NCBI RefSeq assembly: GCF_014696065.1
Contig: NZ_JACJPL010000022.1
Coordinates: forward strand, 186,001-250,000
Reading direction: 5' to 3'
DNA: 64,000 nucleotides
Origin: Leptolyngbya sp. FACHB-261
Lineage (GTDB): Bacteria; Cyanobacteriota; Cyanobacteriia; FACHB-261
Part shown: positions 17,583 to 26,038 of the stretch, piece by piece
Position numbering within the stretch: the stretch's first letter is position 1
Layout of the letters: the number at the start of each line of letters is the position of its first letter
Program-made: the position numbers and the translations under genes
Notes under the pieces: model-generated
What the model was told of the DNA's origin: nothing
What the model saw: only the letters and a program-made list of their open reading frames with translations
Database searches by the model: none

Positions 17583-18794
17583 TCAGGCGGTTCTCAAGGC
17601 TGGATTGGGGAGATTCGGTTTCAGTAGCACGAGCTTGCCGTCCTTTTTGAGTTTGAATCGATGGCCACGCCATTCGATCGTGTTGACACTGAAGCTGTAG
17701 CACCACAGAGCAAAGCTAATCAGATCGCACAAAGGCACAAGCCACAGAAACTTCTTGGTGACTGGGTCATTGAGACATCTGGCTCCAACAATCCAGGCCA
17801 TTGCTAGCCGGGTTGTCCATGTTGCACTGAGGGCAACCCATGCCAGCACTGAACCACTAGTCGCTAGCAGTAACAAGAGACTGGCGACTGTTCCATGTGT
17901 AAACAGAAGCGCTAAATAGCCCCAAGGCCGAGAAACTCTAGTGCAGAAAGCCCAGCGTATCTGGCGATGAATTAAATCGCTGGGACGCTCGCTTGTAATG
18001 AAATGCTCGATCACATAATCAGACAGCACCACCTTATAGCCTGCCTGGGCTGGCAGATTGCCTAGTTGGTAATCATCCGCCAAATAATCGGCAATCGCGA
18101 CGAAACCGCCCACGGCAACCAGGGCCGACTTGCGAATGGCAATCGTTGGACCCAGCGCAAACTTAATCCCCTCTAGCTGATTCGCAACCAGAACACCCGT
18201 CAAATACTCGGTTGAAATCCGAACGGCTTCTAGGGTCGCGACCCATCCCTGAGTCCGGGGACGATATAGGCAGGTGACAACCCCTACTACAGGATTACTT
18301 AACGGCTGGATGACTCGCTTGAGATAGTCGGGTCCAACTCGAACATCGCTATCTGCCAGCAGTAGGATGGCATATTTTGCTACGGCCTCTGCATTGGCTA
18401 GATTACTGACTTTTAAGTTGGTGCCAATCAGACGATCGCTGACCACGAGCTGCACATCGATTTCGGGGAAATCATTGATGATCTGCTTGACCACTGCCAC
18501 ACTGGGGTCGCCTGGATTATGGACTCCAAAGACAATCTGATACTGCGGATAATCTTGACGACAAAAAGAGGCGAAATTCTCGTAAGTTTCGTTGTCGAGA
18601 CCACAAATTGGTTTCAGGATCGTAACGGGTGGATGAAAGCCTGAGACCAACTTTTTTGGGCGCGCAGCGAAAGTAATCGCTGCATAAATGCCGTAACAGT
18701 AATACCAAATTGCTGATAGGCACCAGATTAGCAGCGGCACATAGTAGGCAGTGTCTTTGGTCAAGGTATTGTAACCAGTCATAGACACACTCAT
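17583..18794 (-). CDS. hpnI: Hopanoid glycosyltransferase HpnI (GT21-like)
   Basis: The 403-residue protein has an N-terminal membrane helix (about 18-42), a ceramide-glucosyltransferase-like domain with VTILKPICGLD, ADSD (147-150), DYLADDYQLG and HRQIRWAF (the D1-D2-D3-(Q/R)xxRW pattern), and C-terminal helices. HpnI adds N-acetylglucosamine to bacteriohopanetetrol, the first step to the glucosamine and cyclitol ether head groups. It is last in an operon with hpnJ and two small membrane proteins, in agreement with that role. It acts at the cytoplasmic face of the membrane. Confidence 0.9.
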   Translation of the reverse strand: MSVSMTGYNTLTKDTAYYVPLLIWCLSAIWYYCYGIYAAITFAARPKKLVSGFHPPVTILKPICGLDNETYENFASFCRQDYPQYQIVFGVHNPGDPSVAVVKQIINDFPEIDVQLVVSDRLIGTNLKVSNLANAEAVAKYAILLLADSDVRVGPDYLKRVIQPLSNPVVGVVTCLYRPRTQGWVATLEAVRISTEYLTGVLVANQLEGIKFALGPTIAIRKSALVAVGGFVAIADYLADDYQLGNLPAQAGYKVVLSDYVIEHFITSERPSDLIHRQIRWAFCTRVSRPWGYLALLFTHGTVASLLLLLATSGSVLAWVALSATWTTRLAMAWIVGARCLNDPVTKKFLWLVPLCDLISFALWCYSFSVNTIEWRGHRFKLKKDGKLVLLKPNLPNPALRTA

Positions 18795-18869
18795 GGTTGA
18801 TAAAAAGGCATCAGAAATCCTTGTTTGAGAGATGCTTACAGCAAAGAAATGTGGAACTTTTGCAGCAAG

Positions 18870-19250
18870 CTAACGAGTTCCATTACTGAGCGAGATCAGA
18901 AAAACACCGACGCAGATAAAGGCGATACTAACCCAGCGAACAGGTGTGACCTTCTCTTTCAGGATGTACTGAGTTCCCAACATATTGATCGGTTCGGTCA
19001 GAGCTGTCGCGGGTAGGACAAAACTGAGATCAGCCCAACTCAGCAGAGAAATAAACATAAAAAAGGCAACCGTCATGCATAGGACTCCTAATCCCAGCTT
19101 TGGATTGAAAATAGCCCGACGGGCAAGTCGCAACAGCGCTCGCGGTTGAAGCGTGGAGACTTCGCCCACCTGCTTCATTCCCTGAGTCAGCAGTAAGCTA
19201 CCGGCACAGTCTGCTAATACCAACACACTCAGAGCAAGCCACGTCCTCAA
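18870..19250 (-). CDS. Half-size DMT/SMR membrane protein
   Basis: The 126-residue protein has four predicted helices and resembles half of an EamA transporter or an ArnE/ArnF-like SMR protein: LLLTQGMKQVGEVSTLQP near the start, LSWADLSFVLPATALTEPIN in the third helix, and WVSIAFICVGVFLI at the end. It sits 4 bp after its sister gene at 19255-19662 and between hpnJ and hpnI. By analogy with ArnE/F, which move an aminosugar lipid, the pair may flip a glycosylated hopanoid or its sugar carrier. That role is inference. Confidence 0.85.
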   Translation of the reverse strand: MRTWLALSVLVLADCAGSLLLTQGMKQVGEVSTLQPRALLRLARRAIFNPKLGLGVLCMTVAFFMFISLLSWADLSFVLPATALTEPINMLGTQYILKEKVTPVRWVSIAFICVGVFLISLSNGTR

Positions 19251-19254
19251 CCCA

Positions 19255-19662
19255 TCACCTCTTCGAAGATCTCTGCCTACGCCGGCGGTTTTCGCTAAAG
19301 CCCACTAGTGCTATGCCAATGGTCACCAGCAGGGTGCCAGCCCAGCGGGTTACAGCGACCTGTTCGCCCAAAAACAACCAAGCGGACAACGTGGTCAATA
19401 CATAACTTGACGCAATCATCGGCAGCACATAGCTCAAATCAAGCCGGGAGACTGCCGCCAAATACAGGAGCAGCGCCGCAATTAAGCAGACAATGCCCAG
19501 AATGACCCAAGGATTGGTGAGCACCTGAAAGGCAAAGGGCACGAGCACCAGTGGATTGGCTATATTTTTGACCTCGCCCAACTGCCGGATACCGTGGCTG
19601 AGTAAGCTATTGCCTAAAACTTGCAGGACAACCAACAAGGAGAGCGTGATTAGATTAGCCAC
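19255..19662 (-). CDS. Half-size DMT/SMR membrane protein (partner)
   Basis: The 135-residue four-helix protein is similar to the next gene: LLSHGIRQLGEVKNIANP, SRLDLSYVLPMIASSYVLTT, RWAGTLLVTIGIALVGF, with a basic C-terminal tail. SMR proteins often work as antiparallel heterodimers made by adjacent genes, and this pair fits that. It starts 6 bp after the hpnJ stop, so it is translated from the same message. No charged Glu of the EmrE type is obvious in helix 1, which argues against simple drug efflux. Confidence 0.85.
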   Translation of the reverse strand: MANLITLSLLVVLQVLGNSLLSHGIRQLGEVKNIANPLVLVPFAFQVLTNPWVILGIVCLIAALLLYLAAVSRLDLSYVLPMIASSYVLTTLSAWLFLGEQVAVTRWAGTLLVTIGIALVGFSENRRRRQRSSKR

Positions 19663-19668
19663 TCAGCT

Positions 19669-21141
19669 CTAGACTCCTACGCCTTGGCCTGCCTTTAGGC
19701 TTGTCGGTGTGGTGTGCGTGGCCCGAGTGCGGCGCTCCTTGAGATAGGAGAAAAATTCGCCACCCTCGCGCAGGCGTCGCACCAACATTTGCCGGTCGGT
19801 GAGCATTTCGCGGACGATGGGCAGGATCGCTTGGGGGCGGAAATAGAACTGGCGATACATGCGCTCCACAGCATCTTCAATCTCGGCGCTGGATAGGTCT
19901 GGGTATTGCAGCGTTGAGGTTTGAATCCCAGAACTGGCGATTAGGGCCTGATCGCTAAACCAGCCGTTCGCCTTTGCCTGTTCGTAAAGCTCGGTGCCTG
20001 GATAAGGGGCGGCTATCGAAACTTGAATGGTGTGCGGGCTGATCTCGCAGGCGAAGCGAATCGTTTCTTCGATGGTCTCTCGCGTTTCCAGAGGCAAGCC
20101 GATGATGAAGGTGCCGTGCACGGTGATGCCCAGCTTCTGGCAGTTCTTCATGAATTCGCGAGCTGCTTCTAAGCGAATGCCCTTCTTGATGCCGTTCAGA
20201 ACCTCCTGATTGCCGGATTCAAAGCCCACCAACAGCAGGCGCAGGCCATTATCGCGCAATTGTTTGAGTGTGTCGTAGTCGAGGGTGGCACGGGCGTTGC
20301 AGCTCCAGGTGAGTTTGAGCCGCTTCATGTGTTTGCTGATCTCGATGGCGCGATGGCGATCAATCGTGAATGTGTCGTCATCGAACATGTACTCGCGCAC
20401 GCGGTCGCCAAAGATGGCCTTGGCCTCTTCTAATTCGCGTCCGACTACCTCTGGGCTTTTGGTGCGGTACTGATGTCCGCCAATGGTTTGGGGCCACAGA
20501 CAGAAGGTGCATTTAGCGGGGCAGCCGCGCCCGGTGTAGAAGGAAACGTAAGGATGCAGCAGGTAGCCGATGAAGTATTTGGTGATGTCCAAGTCCCGCG
20601 CATAGACGGGCAGGACGCTGGGCATGGCATCCCAGTCGTGTATTAATTCGCGGTCTTCGGTGTGGTGCAGGTTGCCCTGTCGGTCGCGGTAGCTTAAGCC
20701 CTTGATCTGGTCCCAGGCTTTGCCTTCTGCTAGTTCTTTGCAGGTGTAGTCGAATTCATGCCGACAGACAAAGTCGATGCTGGGGCTAGCGAGCAGCGTT
20801 TGCTCTGGCAGCACTGCCACATGGGCACCAATAAAACCAATTTGGATATCGGGTTGCTGCGCCTTGAGCATTTCAGCGCATTTCACGTCATTGGCTAAGG
20901 ACGGGGTGCTGGTGTGGATGATGACCAGCTCGTAGTCCCGAGCAATTTTCAAAATGTCTTCGACGGTCTGGTTGTGGGGCGGAGCGTCGATTAGTTTGCT
21001 CCCAGGCACTAGTGCGGCGGGTTGGGCCAACCAGGTGGGATACCAGAAAGAGGTGATTTCACGTTTGGCTTGGTACCGTGAGCCAGCACCGCCATCAAAC
21101 CCATCAAACGAAGGCGGGCTAAGGAATAGAGTTTTTTTCAC
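19669..21141 (-). CDS. hpnJ: Hopanoid radical SAM protein HpnJ
   Basis: The 490-residue B12-binding radical SAM enzyme has an N-terminal cobalamin-type domain (to about 160), and the 4Fe-4S motif Cys207-Cys211-Cys214 in RGCPAKCTFCLWPQ. The opening KKTLFLSPPSFDGFDGGAGS is characteristic of HpnJ. HpnJ converts the glucosamine head group of hopanoids to the cyclitol ether. The GTG at 21141 (GAGAGG just upstream) fits family length; an in-frame start at 21240 would add 33 unlike residues. It is the first gene of the operon ending with hpnI. Confidence 0.9.
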   Translation of the reverse strand: MKKTLFLSPPSFDGFDGGAGSRYQAKREITSFWYPTWLAQPAALVPGSKLIDAPPHNQTVEDILKIARDYELVIIHTSTPSLANDVKCAEMLKAQQPDIQIGFIGAHVAVLPEQTLLASPSIDFVCRHEFDYTCKELAEGKAWDQIKGLSYRDRQGNLHHTEDRELIHDWDAMPSVLPVYARDLDITKYFIGYLLHPYVSFYTGRGCPAKCTFCLWPQTIGGHQYRTKSPEVVGRELEEAKAIFGDRVREYMFDDDTFTIDRHRAIEISKHMKRLKLTWSCNARATLDYDTLKQLRDNGLRLLLVGFESGNQEVLNGIKKGIRLEAAREFMKNCQKLGITVHGTFIIGLPLETRETIEETIRFACEISPHTIQVSIAAPYPGTELYEQAKANGWFSDQALIASSGIQTSTLQYPDLSSAEIEDAVERMYRQFYFRPQAILPIVREMLTDRQMLVRRLREGGEFFSYLKERRTRATHTTPTSLKAGQGVGV

Positions 21142-21530
21142 TGACCTCTCTCTTGGCTGGTACTGCCGAAACTTATAAAAATAGAAAGTCAGTTCAAGGT
21201 TGAGAAACTTTGGACTGAAGTTCAGAACTAGTGTCAACAAGACTAGTACAACTATTCTTCAAACTTGTCAAATCATTAATTTAAAGCACCAGAAAAGGAT
21301 GAGTGGGTCTAGCAGATGCATTGACTGCTTTCTCGGCGGTTCAACAATTGGCTAGATGTCTACGAGAATACTGCGATATCTCTTCATTAAGATATGCAGT
21401 CTATGGGGAACTCGTTAATGCTTCCCAGCACTTCAACCGCTCTTATTCTCTCTTCAAGTATCTGTCAGGCCGCTCCACAGAACAGCCGAGACAGCACAAT
21501 CATCTCGATCATTTGCTCGATGAGCAGAAC
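21142..21530. other. Intergenic upstream of hpnJ, no gene recognised
   Basis: Two ACTAGT palindromes lie exactly 15 bp apart at 21227-21232 and 21242-21247, about 90-105 bp before the hpnJ start, and could be regulator sites. A plus-strand open frame at 21303-21647 has no family match I know and runs into the nuclease gene on the other strand, so I do not call it. Confidence 0.4.
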
Positions 21531-22370
21531 CTATGTAAGAATAACCCTTACGTCAAACCTTTTGCCACTAACTTCATAGGGACGGCTAAGTTCTTCCAAA
21601 GCTTCTGGATCTCGCAAATCACTAGAATTGTAGATTACAAACAATAGTGTCTTTAGAGGCACCCATCGAGAATAAAGAACTAGATCCTGAGAGAAGGCAT
21701 TGGATATCTTTTTTTGATCATTAGGTCCACGCACGTATTTTAACTCGATAAGAATGCCTAAGTCCTCAATTGAGATATCAGCTCTTCCCGCACGAGTTCC
21801 GACAACTTTTTGCAAAGGGTCTTCTTGCACAGAGTATTTTAGATGAGCACGCAACACTGCATGAAGCAAGTCTTGCACATCATATTCATCTTGCACCTGG
21901 TACGGAACTTTGTCTTTCCGCTGTCTATTCGCCAGTATTCGGGCTGAATGTGAGATACGCCTACAGACTTTTTCTACAAGCATAGTATCGGCATTGGTCA
22001 CCGATCCAGTGTTACGGCTAAAGAGTAACTCAAAAGTGTAGTCTTTCCCTTCTACAATTGGCAGCAAACGATAATTAGAGAGGCTTGCAAGCTCTATGCT
22101 ACTCATGTTCAGTGGATCAAAATAAGCCCGTTTGCGGAAAGCCTTCTGAGGCTGGCTTGTGTGGCTAATTCTAATTTCTACAGACTGGTTTGTAGAGCTA
22201 ATAACTGTTCCAGCCACTGTAAATAATCTTGACTGAAGCCAGGGTTGTACAATCTGCTGTTGCAGATCTTCGAAACATAAATCGTCGGTAACGACATATG
22301 TCTCGCCTCCAAATGGTTTTACGGCACAGTGCCAATACAGAGTTGGATATTCTTCTGCTTCCATCGTCAT
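21531..22370 (-). CDS. Lone DpnII/MboI-like restriction endonuclease-fold protein
   Basis: The 279-residue protein has a C-terminal domain (about 155-275) matching the REase_DpnII-MboI family: DEYDVQDLLHAVLRAHL, then GRADISIEDLGILIELKYV with the PD-(D/E)XK residues Asp198, Glu209 and Lys211, and a later SQDLVLYSR helix. The N-terminal half (about 1-150) is unrelated to anything I recognise; it looks like a beta-rich sensor or effector-associated domain. There is no methyltransferase, helicase or ATPase beside it, so it is not an ordinary restriction system. A defence or nucleic-acid-repair role is possible but unproven. Confidence 0.75.
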   Translation of the reverse strand: MTMEAEEYPTLYWHCAVKPFGGETYVVTDDLCFEDLQQQIVQPWLQSRLFTVAGTVISSTNQSVEIRISHTSQPQKAFRKRAYFDPLNMSSIELASLSNYRLLPIVEGKDYTFELLFSRNTGSVTNADTMLVEKVCRRISHSARILANRQRKDKVPYQVQDEYDVQDLLHAVLRAHLKYSVQEDPLQKVVGTRAGRADISIEDLGILIELKYVRGPNDQKKISNAFSQDLVLYSRWVPLKTLLFVIYNSSDLRDPEALEELSRPYEVSGKRFDVRVILT

Positions 22371-22710
22371 GTCAGGCGGTGATCCCGCTCTCCTGCTGCA
22401 GTGTGCTGAGGTGTTTGCAGCTCATTGCGTAGCCCCTCATCTTCATGAGCACGGACGAAGCCTTCAACGCTCGTTGGCTGACCCAATCCCCGTCTCTTTG
22501 CTGCCAGTATAGACGCTGGCTCATGCAGGGCAAGCATTTTAGGACCGTAAAGTACAGGCTTCTTCGCCCGTTAGCAGTCAGTAAGCAGGATGTCGGTCAA
22601 TTTGAGCCTCATCTAATCCGGAGGGGAACTCTGGCAACTAATGGTTTAAGGCTGCACCGTTCGCGTCGCAGCCCTGCCAGTTAGTGACTCTACTATCGCA
22701 AGGAAATCTC
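22371..22710. other. Intergenic between divergent genes, no gene recognised
   Basis: These 340 bp separate the nuclease (minus) from the conserved small protein (plus). A 79-codon open frame at 22445-22684 has no ribosome site or recognisable family. CAAGGAAATCTC just before 22711 is the ribosome site of the next gene. Confidence 0.5.
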
Positions 22711-23187
22711 ATGGGTTATCAGAACATTAGTGCTTCCGTCTCCGACACCGACCGCCAAGAGATGAAAGCCGCCCTTCGGGTCATCGAGAAAAAGCTGGCC
22801 TTCCTTATTACCCTCTCGCCCGCAGAACGTCGTGCCCTGCTTAAAATGGGCGACAAAAGCCTTGCCTTTGTCAACAATAGTCTGGCGGCAGGCCAAGACA
22901 ATCCAGACATCCTCCCCGCTAGCTTTGACCTGGAAGAATTTGAACGCGACTACCAGCTCATCATTGCCCTTTCCGAAGTATTGCGGGGTTTGCGGCAGTT
23001 GACCGAACAGGTAGACGACACCCTCATGGCCGTCAGCAGTGAAGCAATGCGCAGCAGCCTAACTGTTTATGACTATGTCAAGACCGCAGCCAAAACTAGA
23101 CCTGGCCTAAAAGCACTGGCCGAGCAGTTAGGTGAGCGATTCAAAGCTATCCGAGGCCGCACCGCCAAAGCCAAAGACGCAGTTTGA
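22711..23187 (+). CDS. Conserved helical protein of unknown function, next to a tandem repeat
   Basis: The 158-residue protein is mainly helical. Notable segments are TDRQEMKAALRVIEKKLAFL, LLKMGDKSLAFVNNSLAAG, FDLEEFERDYQLI and LTEQVDDTLMAVSSEAM, ending basic (RFKAIRGRTAKAKDA). The MGDKS..FV and DDTLM..GSEA-like patterns recall a widespread family of small unknown proteins in Bacteroidetes and cyanobacteria. There is no signal or membrane segment. The ATG at 22711 has AAGGAAA upstream; an in-frame start at 22684 would add 9 residues. A perfect terminator and then a 21-nt tandem array follow directly. Confidence 0.78.
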   Translation: MGYQNISASVSDTDRQEMKAALRVIEKKLAFLITLSPAERRALLKMGDKSLAFVNNSLAAGQDNPDILPASFDLEEFERDYQLIIALSEVLRGLRQLTEQVDDTLMAVSSEAMRSSLTVYDYVKTAAKTRPGLKALAEQLGERFKAIRGRTAKAKDAV

Positions 23188-23208
23188 GCTTGAATACCCT
23201 TCATCAAG

Positions 23209-23247
23209 CCCCTGATCCTTCTGTGCGAGGATCAGGGGTTCTTTTTT
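23209..23247 (+). terminator. Rho-independent terminator
   Basis: CCCCTGATCCT (23209-23219) pairs perfectly with AGGATCAGGGG (23228-23238), 8-nt loop, then TTCTTTTTT. It closes the 22711-23187 gene. Its 3' arm resembles the unit of the adjacent tandem repeat. Confidence 0.92.
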
Positions 23248-23289
23248 GAGTTCCGAAATGCTCGAAACACGAGTGCTTAAGCGTAAATA

Positions 23290-23553
23290 CTCGCCCAAGA
23301 GGCTCAGGAACTCATTAAAGAGGCTCGGAGCTTCATCAATGAGGATCAAAGGTTCATTAATGAAGCTCTGAGGTTCATTAATGAGGATCAAAGGTTCATT
23401 AATGGGGTTCCGAGCTTGATTAAAGAGGCTTGGAAGGTTCATTCACGAGGATCAAAGGCTCTTTAATGAGGTTCTGAGGTTCATTAAAGAGGATCAAAGG
23501 CTCTCTAAAAGAAGCTCGGAAGTTCATTCACGAGGTTCTGAGCCTCATTCACG
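23290..23553. repeat. Degenerate 21-nt tandem repeat, about 12 copies
   Basis: Units such as TTCATTAATGAGGATCAAAG(G) recur every 21 bp (two units are 22). Variants keep the ATTAA/ATTCA core and the GAG(G/A) block. On the minus strand the array mostly reads as seven-residue units like NEPLILI. It lies between the terminator of the 22711 gene and the 3' end of glgX. There are no unique spacers, so it is not a CRISPR array. Confidence 0.88.
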
Positions 23554-23615
23554 TCCTCCAGCTAACTCCCAACTTTCTCACCAAACACACAGGCGCAGGA
23601 CGCGAAGCCATGAGC

Positions 23616-25763
23616 TTAGCCTTGCCGCACCTCCATCTCCGCAGCCAGTTTCTCTCTGTCGCTGGCTGTAACGGCCTGCCGCCTAATCGTTGCTGGCGTG
23701 GGCACCATCAGCACCACCGCCGAGCGTGGTCCAGCATGGTAAGCTTCTGCACCAATGGGCGGAGCGCATTTCAGCTCACAGAAATCGTCGGGTGAAGGCA
23801 GCGAGGTATCCACAATCCGATGCCAGCGCTCACCCCCGCTCAGCAGCGGCAGTTCAAACTTGAGCGATTGCCAGTGGGCATTGAGAATAATGTGTAGATG
23901 CTCCTCCTGCTGAGGATGGCGCAGGCTAAAGGCCACACTGTGAGAATTCGCAGACCAATCCGGTTCCCCCAACTTGACACCGTGCCAGACAATGTGGGGT
24001 TCATGACTCCCGTAGGTCACCGTGAGCAGGCTTTCTTGCCGGAAGATCTCTAGCGATTGCGTGAAGCGAATTAGACCCTGCACAAAACGCAGTAGACCAG
24101 CCTGTCTTTCGGTAGCGCTCCAATCGAACCAACTCAGTTCATTGCCCTGACAGTAAGTATTATTGTTGCCCAATTGCGTCCGACGTACCTCATCTCCCAT
24201 CGACAGCATTGGGGTGCCTTGGGAGCAGAGCAAGATCGTGAAGCAGTTCTTGATCTGTCGGAGACGCAACGCATCTATTTCTGGATCATCGGTCGGCCCT
24301 TCTACACCGCAATTCCAACTGTGATTGTCGTTGCTGCCATCGCGATTGTCCTCCCGATTCGCCTCATTGTGTTTGACGTTATAGGAGACCAAATCATTCA
24401 GCGTAAAACCATCGTGGCAGGTCACAAAGTTAATGCTACGACTCGGTTCGTAATCTAAGCGAGGATACAGATCTGGGCTGCCCAAAATGCGATCGCTTAA
24501 GCGCTTAATCGTCCCCGTGTCGCCTTTGATGAAACTGCGCACTTCATCGCGGTAAGGCCCATTCCACTCGGCAAAACGGTCGGCAGTTCCCACAAACCAG
24601 CCACCCACCTGATAAAGCCCAGCCGCATCCCAGGCTTCAGCAATCACCTTGGTGCCCGCCAGAATCGGGCTGGTTTCAATCACCCAGAGCACTGGAGGGT
24701 TGGGAATAGGGTGGCCCATTTCGTCGCGTGACAAAACCGACGCTAAATCGAAGCGGAATCCATCCACATGCATTTCCGAAACCCAATAGTGCAGGCTGTC
24801 CACAATCATGCGCGACGCCATTGGGTGATTGGCTTTTAAGGTATTGCCGCAGCCACTGTAGTTGCTGTAGTAGGTTGGGTCCGGTTCCAGAATGTAATAG
24901 GCCTGATTGGCTAGCCCTCGAAATGACAGCGTTGGACCTTTGTGATCGGATTCTGCTGTGTGGTTAAAAACCACATCCAAAATCACTTCAATCCCTGCTC
25001 GATGTAGTGCCTTCACCAGGTCACGAAACTCATCCATCGCACCCATTGGCTCAGGACGAGAGCTGTAGCCTTGGTGCGGAGCAAAGAAGCCAATCGTGCT
25101 ATATCCCCAATAGTTTTTTAGACCCGGCGGCGCGTCTTGTTCATCAAATTCATGGATCGGCAATAGCTCAACTGCGGTGACCCCTAGCTGCTGCAAGTAA
25201 GGAATTTTTTCGATCAGGCCAGCATAAGTTCCCCGCTTTTCAGGCGTCACGCCCGAGTTGGGATGGCGGGTAAAGGCGTCAACATGCAATTCGTAAATGA
25301 CCGTTCTAGCGAGTGGGGTTTGCAGGGGTTGGTCCCCCTCCCAGTCGTAGGTATGCGGGTCGGCAACCACAGCTCGCAAGGCTTGGGCGCAGTTATCCTT
25401 GCCCAGCACTTTGGCCGATTCCCGGTCGTAGTTTTCTGAATTAACAATCACCCGTGCGTAGGGATCTAATAGCGCTTTACTAGGGTCGAAGCGCAGCCCA
25501 CGTTCTGGCGCATAGGCTCCATAGGCACGGTAGGCATAGGTTTGGCCAGCACCAATTCCAGGCACAAATACATGCCAGTAGTAAAAAGTTCGGTTTTTCC
25601 GGGGGTCAAATTGAATCGTTTGACTGGGCCGAGGCGAATCTGGCTGGTCAAAAAGCAATAGCTCCAGCCCTGTGCAATTGGAGAAAATTGAGAAGTTCAC
25701 TCCACCAGCAGCAACAGTTGCCCCGAGCGGAAAGGGCTGACCGGGTAATACCTTGACCGTCAT
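23616..25763 (-). CDS. glgX: Glycogen debranching enzyme GlgX
   Basis: The 715-residue GH13 enzyme has an N-terminal CBM48-like region (PLGATVAAGGVNFSIFS), then the four GH13 motifs: VILDVVFNHT, DGFRFDLASV (nucleophile Asp), KVIAEAWDAAG (acid Glu) and FVTCHDGFTLND. The length is typical. It removes alpha-1,6 branches left by phosphorylase during glycogen breakdown in the cytoplasm. It is a single-gene unit; the adjacent arrays on both sides (23290-23553 and 25848-25947) are intergenic. Nothing suggests a different substrate. Confidence 0.96.
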   Translation of the reverse strand: MTVKVLPGQPFPLGATVAAGGVNFSIFSNCTGLELLLFDQPDSPRPSQTIQFDPRKNRTFYYWHVFVPGIGAGQTYAYRAYGAYAPERGLRFDPSKALLDPYARVIVNSENYDRESAKVLGKDNCAQALRAVVADPHTYDWEGDQPLQTPLARTVIYELHVDAFTRHPNSGVTPEKRGTYAGLIEKIPYLQQLGVTAVELLPIHEFDEQDAPPGLKNYWGYSTIGFFAPHQGYSSRPEPMGAMDEFRDLVKALHRAGIEVILDVVFNHTAESDHKGPTLSFRGLANQAYYILEPDPTYYSNYSGCGNTLKANHPMASRMIVDSLHYWVSEMHVDGFRFDLASVLSRDEMGHPIPNPPVLWVIETSPILAGTKVIAEAWDAAGLYQVGGWFVGTADRFAEWNGPYRDEVRSFIKGDTGTIKRLSDRILGSPDLYPRLDYEPSRSINFVTCHDGFTLNDLVSYNVKHNEANREDNRDGSNDNHSWNCGVEGPTDDPEIDALRLRQIKNCFTILLCSQGTPMLSMGDEVRRTQLGNNNTYCQGNELSWFDWSATERQAGLLRFVQGLIRFTQSLEIFRQESLLTVTYGSHEPHIVWHGVKLGEPDWSANSHSVAFSLRHPQQEEHLHIILNAHWQSLKFELPLLSGGERWHRIVDTSLPSPDDFCELKCAPPIGAEAYHAGPRSAVVLMVPTPATIRRQAVTASDREKLAAEMEVRQG

Positions 25764-25847
25764 GAATGTTTAAGGCAGAAGAGGTTTAAGGCAAGCAGCG
25801 AATGCAATTCCCACCTTAAACCAGCCCATGACCTAATTCACGTTTTG

Positions 25848-25947
25848 CCCCTAAAAGCTAAGAGGCCCTAAAAGCTGAGGGGCTGTAAAAGCCGAGAGGT
25901 CGTAAAAGGAGGCCCTAAAAACTGAGAGCCCCCAAAAGCAAAGAGGC
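25848..25947. repeat. Degenerate 17-nt tandem repeat, about 6 copies
   Basis: Units such as CCCTAAAAGCTGAGGGG and CTGTAAAAGCCGAGAGG repeat with a 17-bp period (one unit shortened to 13). The last unit is continuous with the left arm of the terminator at 25938-25983. Confidence 0.8.
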
Positions 25948-25983
25948 TGTAGCTCTGTTTGGAAAGAACTACAGCCTCTTTGC
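25938..25983 (-). terminator. Perfect 15-bp hairpin, terminator of the RND operon
   Basis: GCAAAGAGGCTGTAG (25938-25952) and its exact complement (25969-25983) enclose 16 nt. Read on the minus strand, the stem is followed by TTTTGGGG. It lies about 55 bp past the end of the RND pump gene. Confidence 0.75.
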
Positions 25984-26038
25984 TTCATCAGATTTGGTTA
26001 GATGCTGGGTCAGAATCTTAGATCATGTTTCCCACACT

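Noticed and set aside
21303-21647. 114-codon plus-strand frame
   Set aside because: It overlaps the end of the conserved nuclease gene on the other strand and I find no ribosome site or family.
23128-23442. 104-codon heptad-repeat protein on the minus strand across the 21-nt array
   Set aside because: It runs across a perfect terminator and the end of another gene and has no ribosome site; I list the array as DNA repeat and leave translation as an open question.
23290-23553. CRISPR array
   Set aside because: The units are tandem and degenerate with no unique spacers and no cas genes in the window; the same holds for 34883-35102 and 60705-60872.
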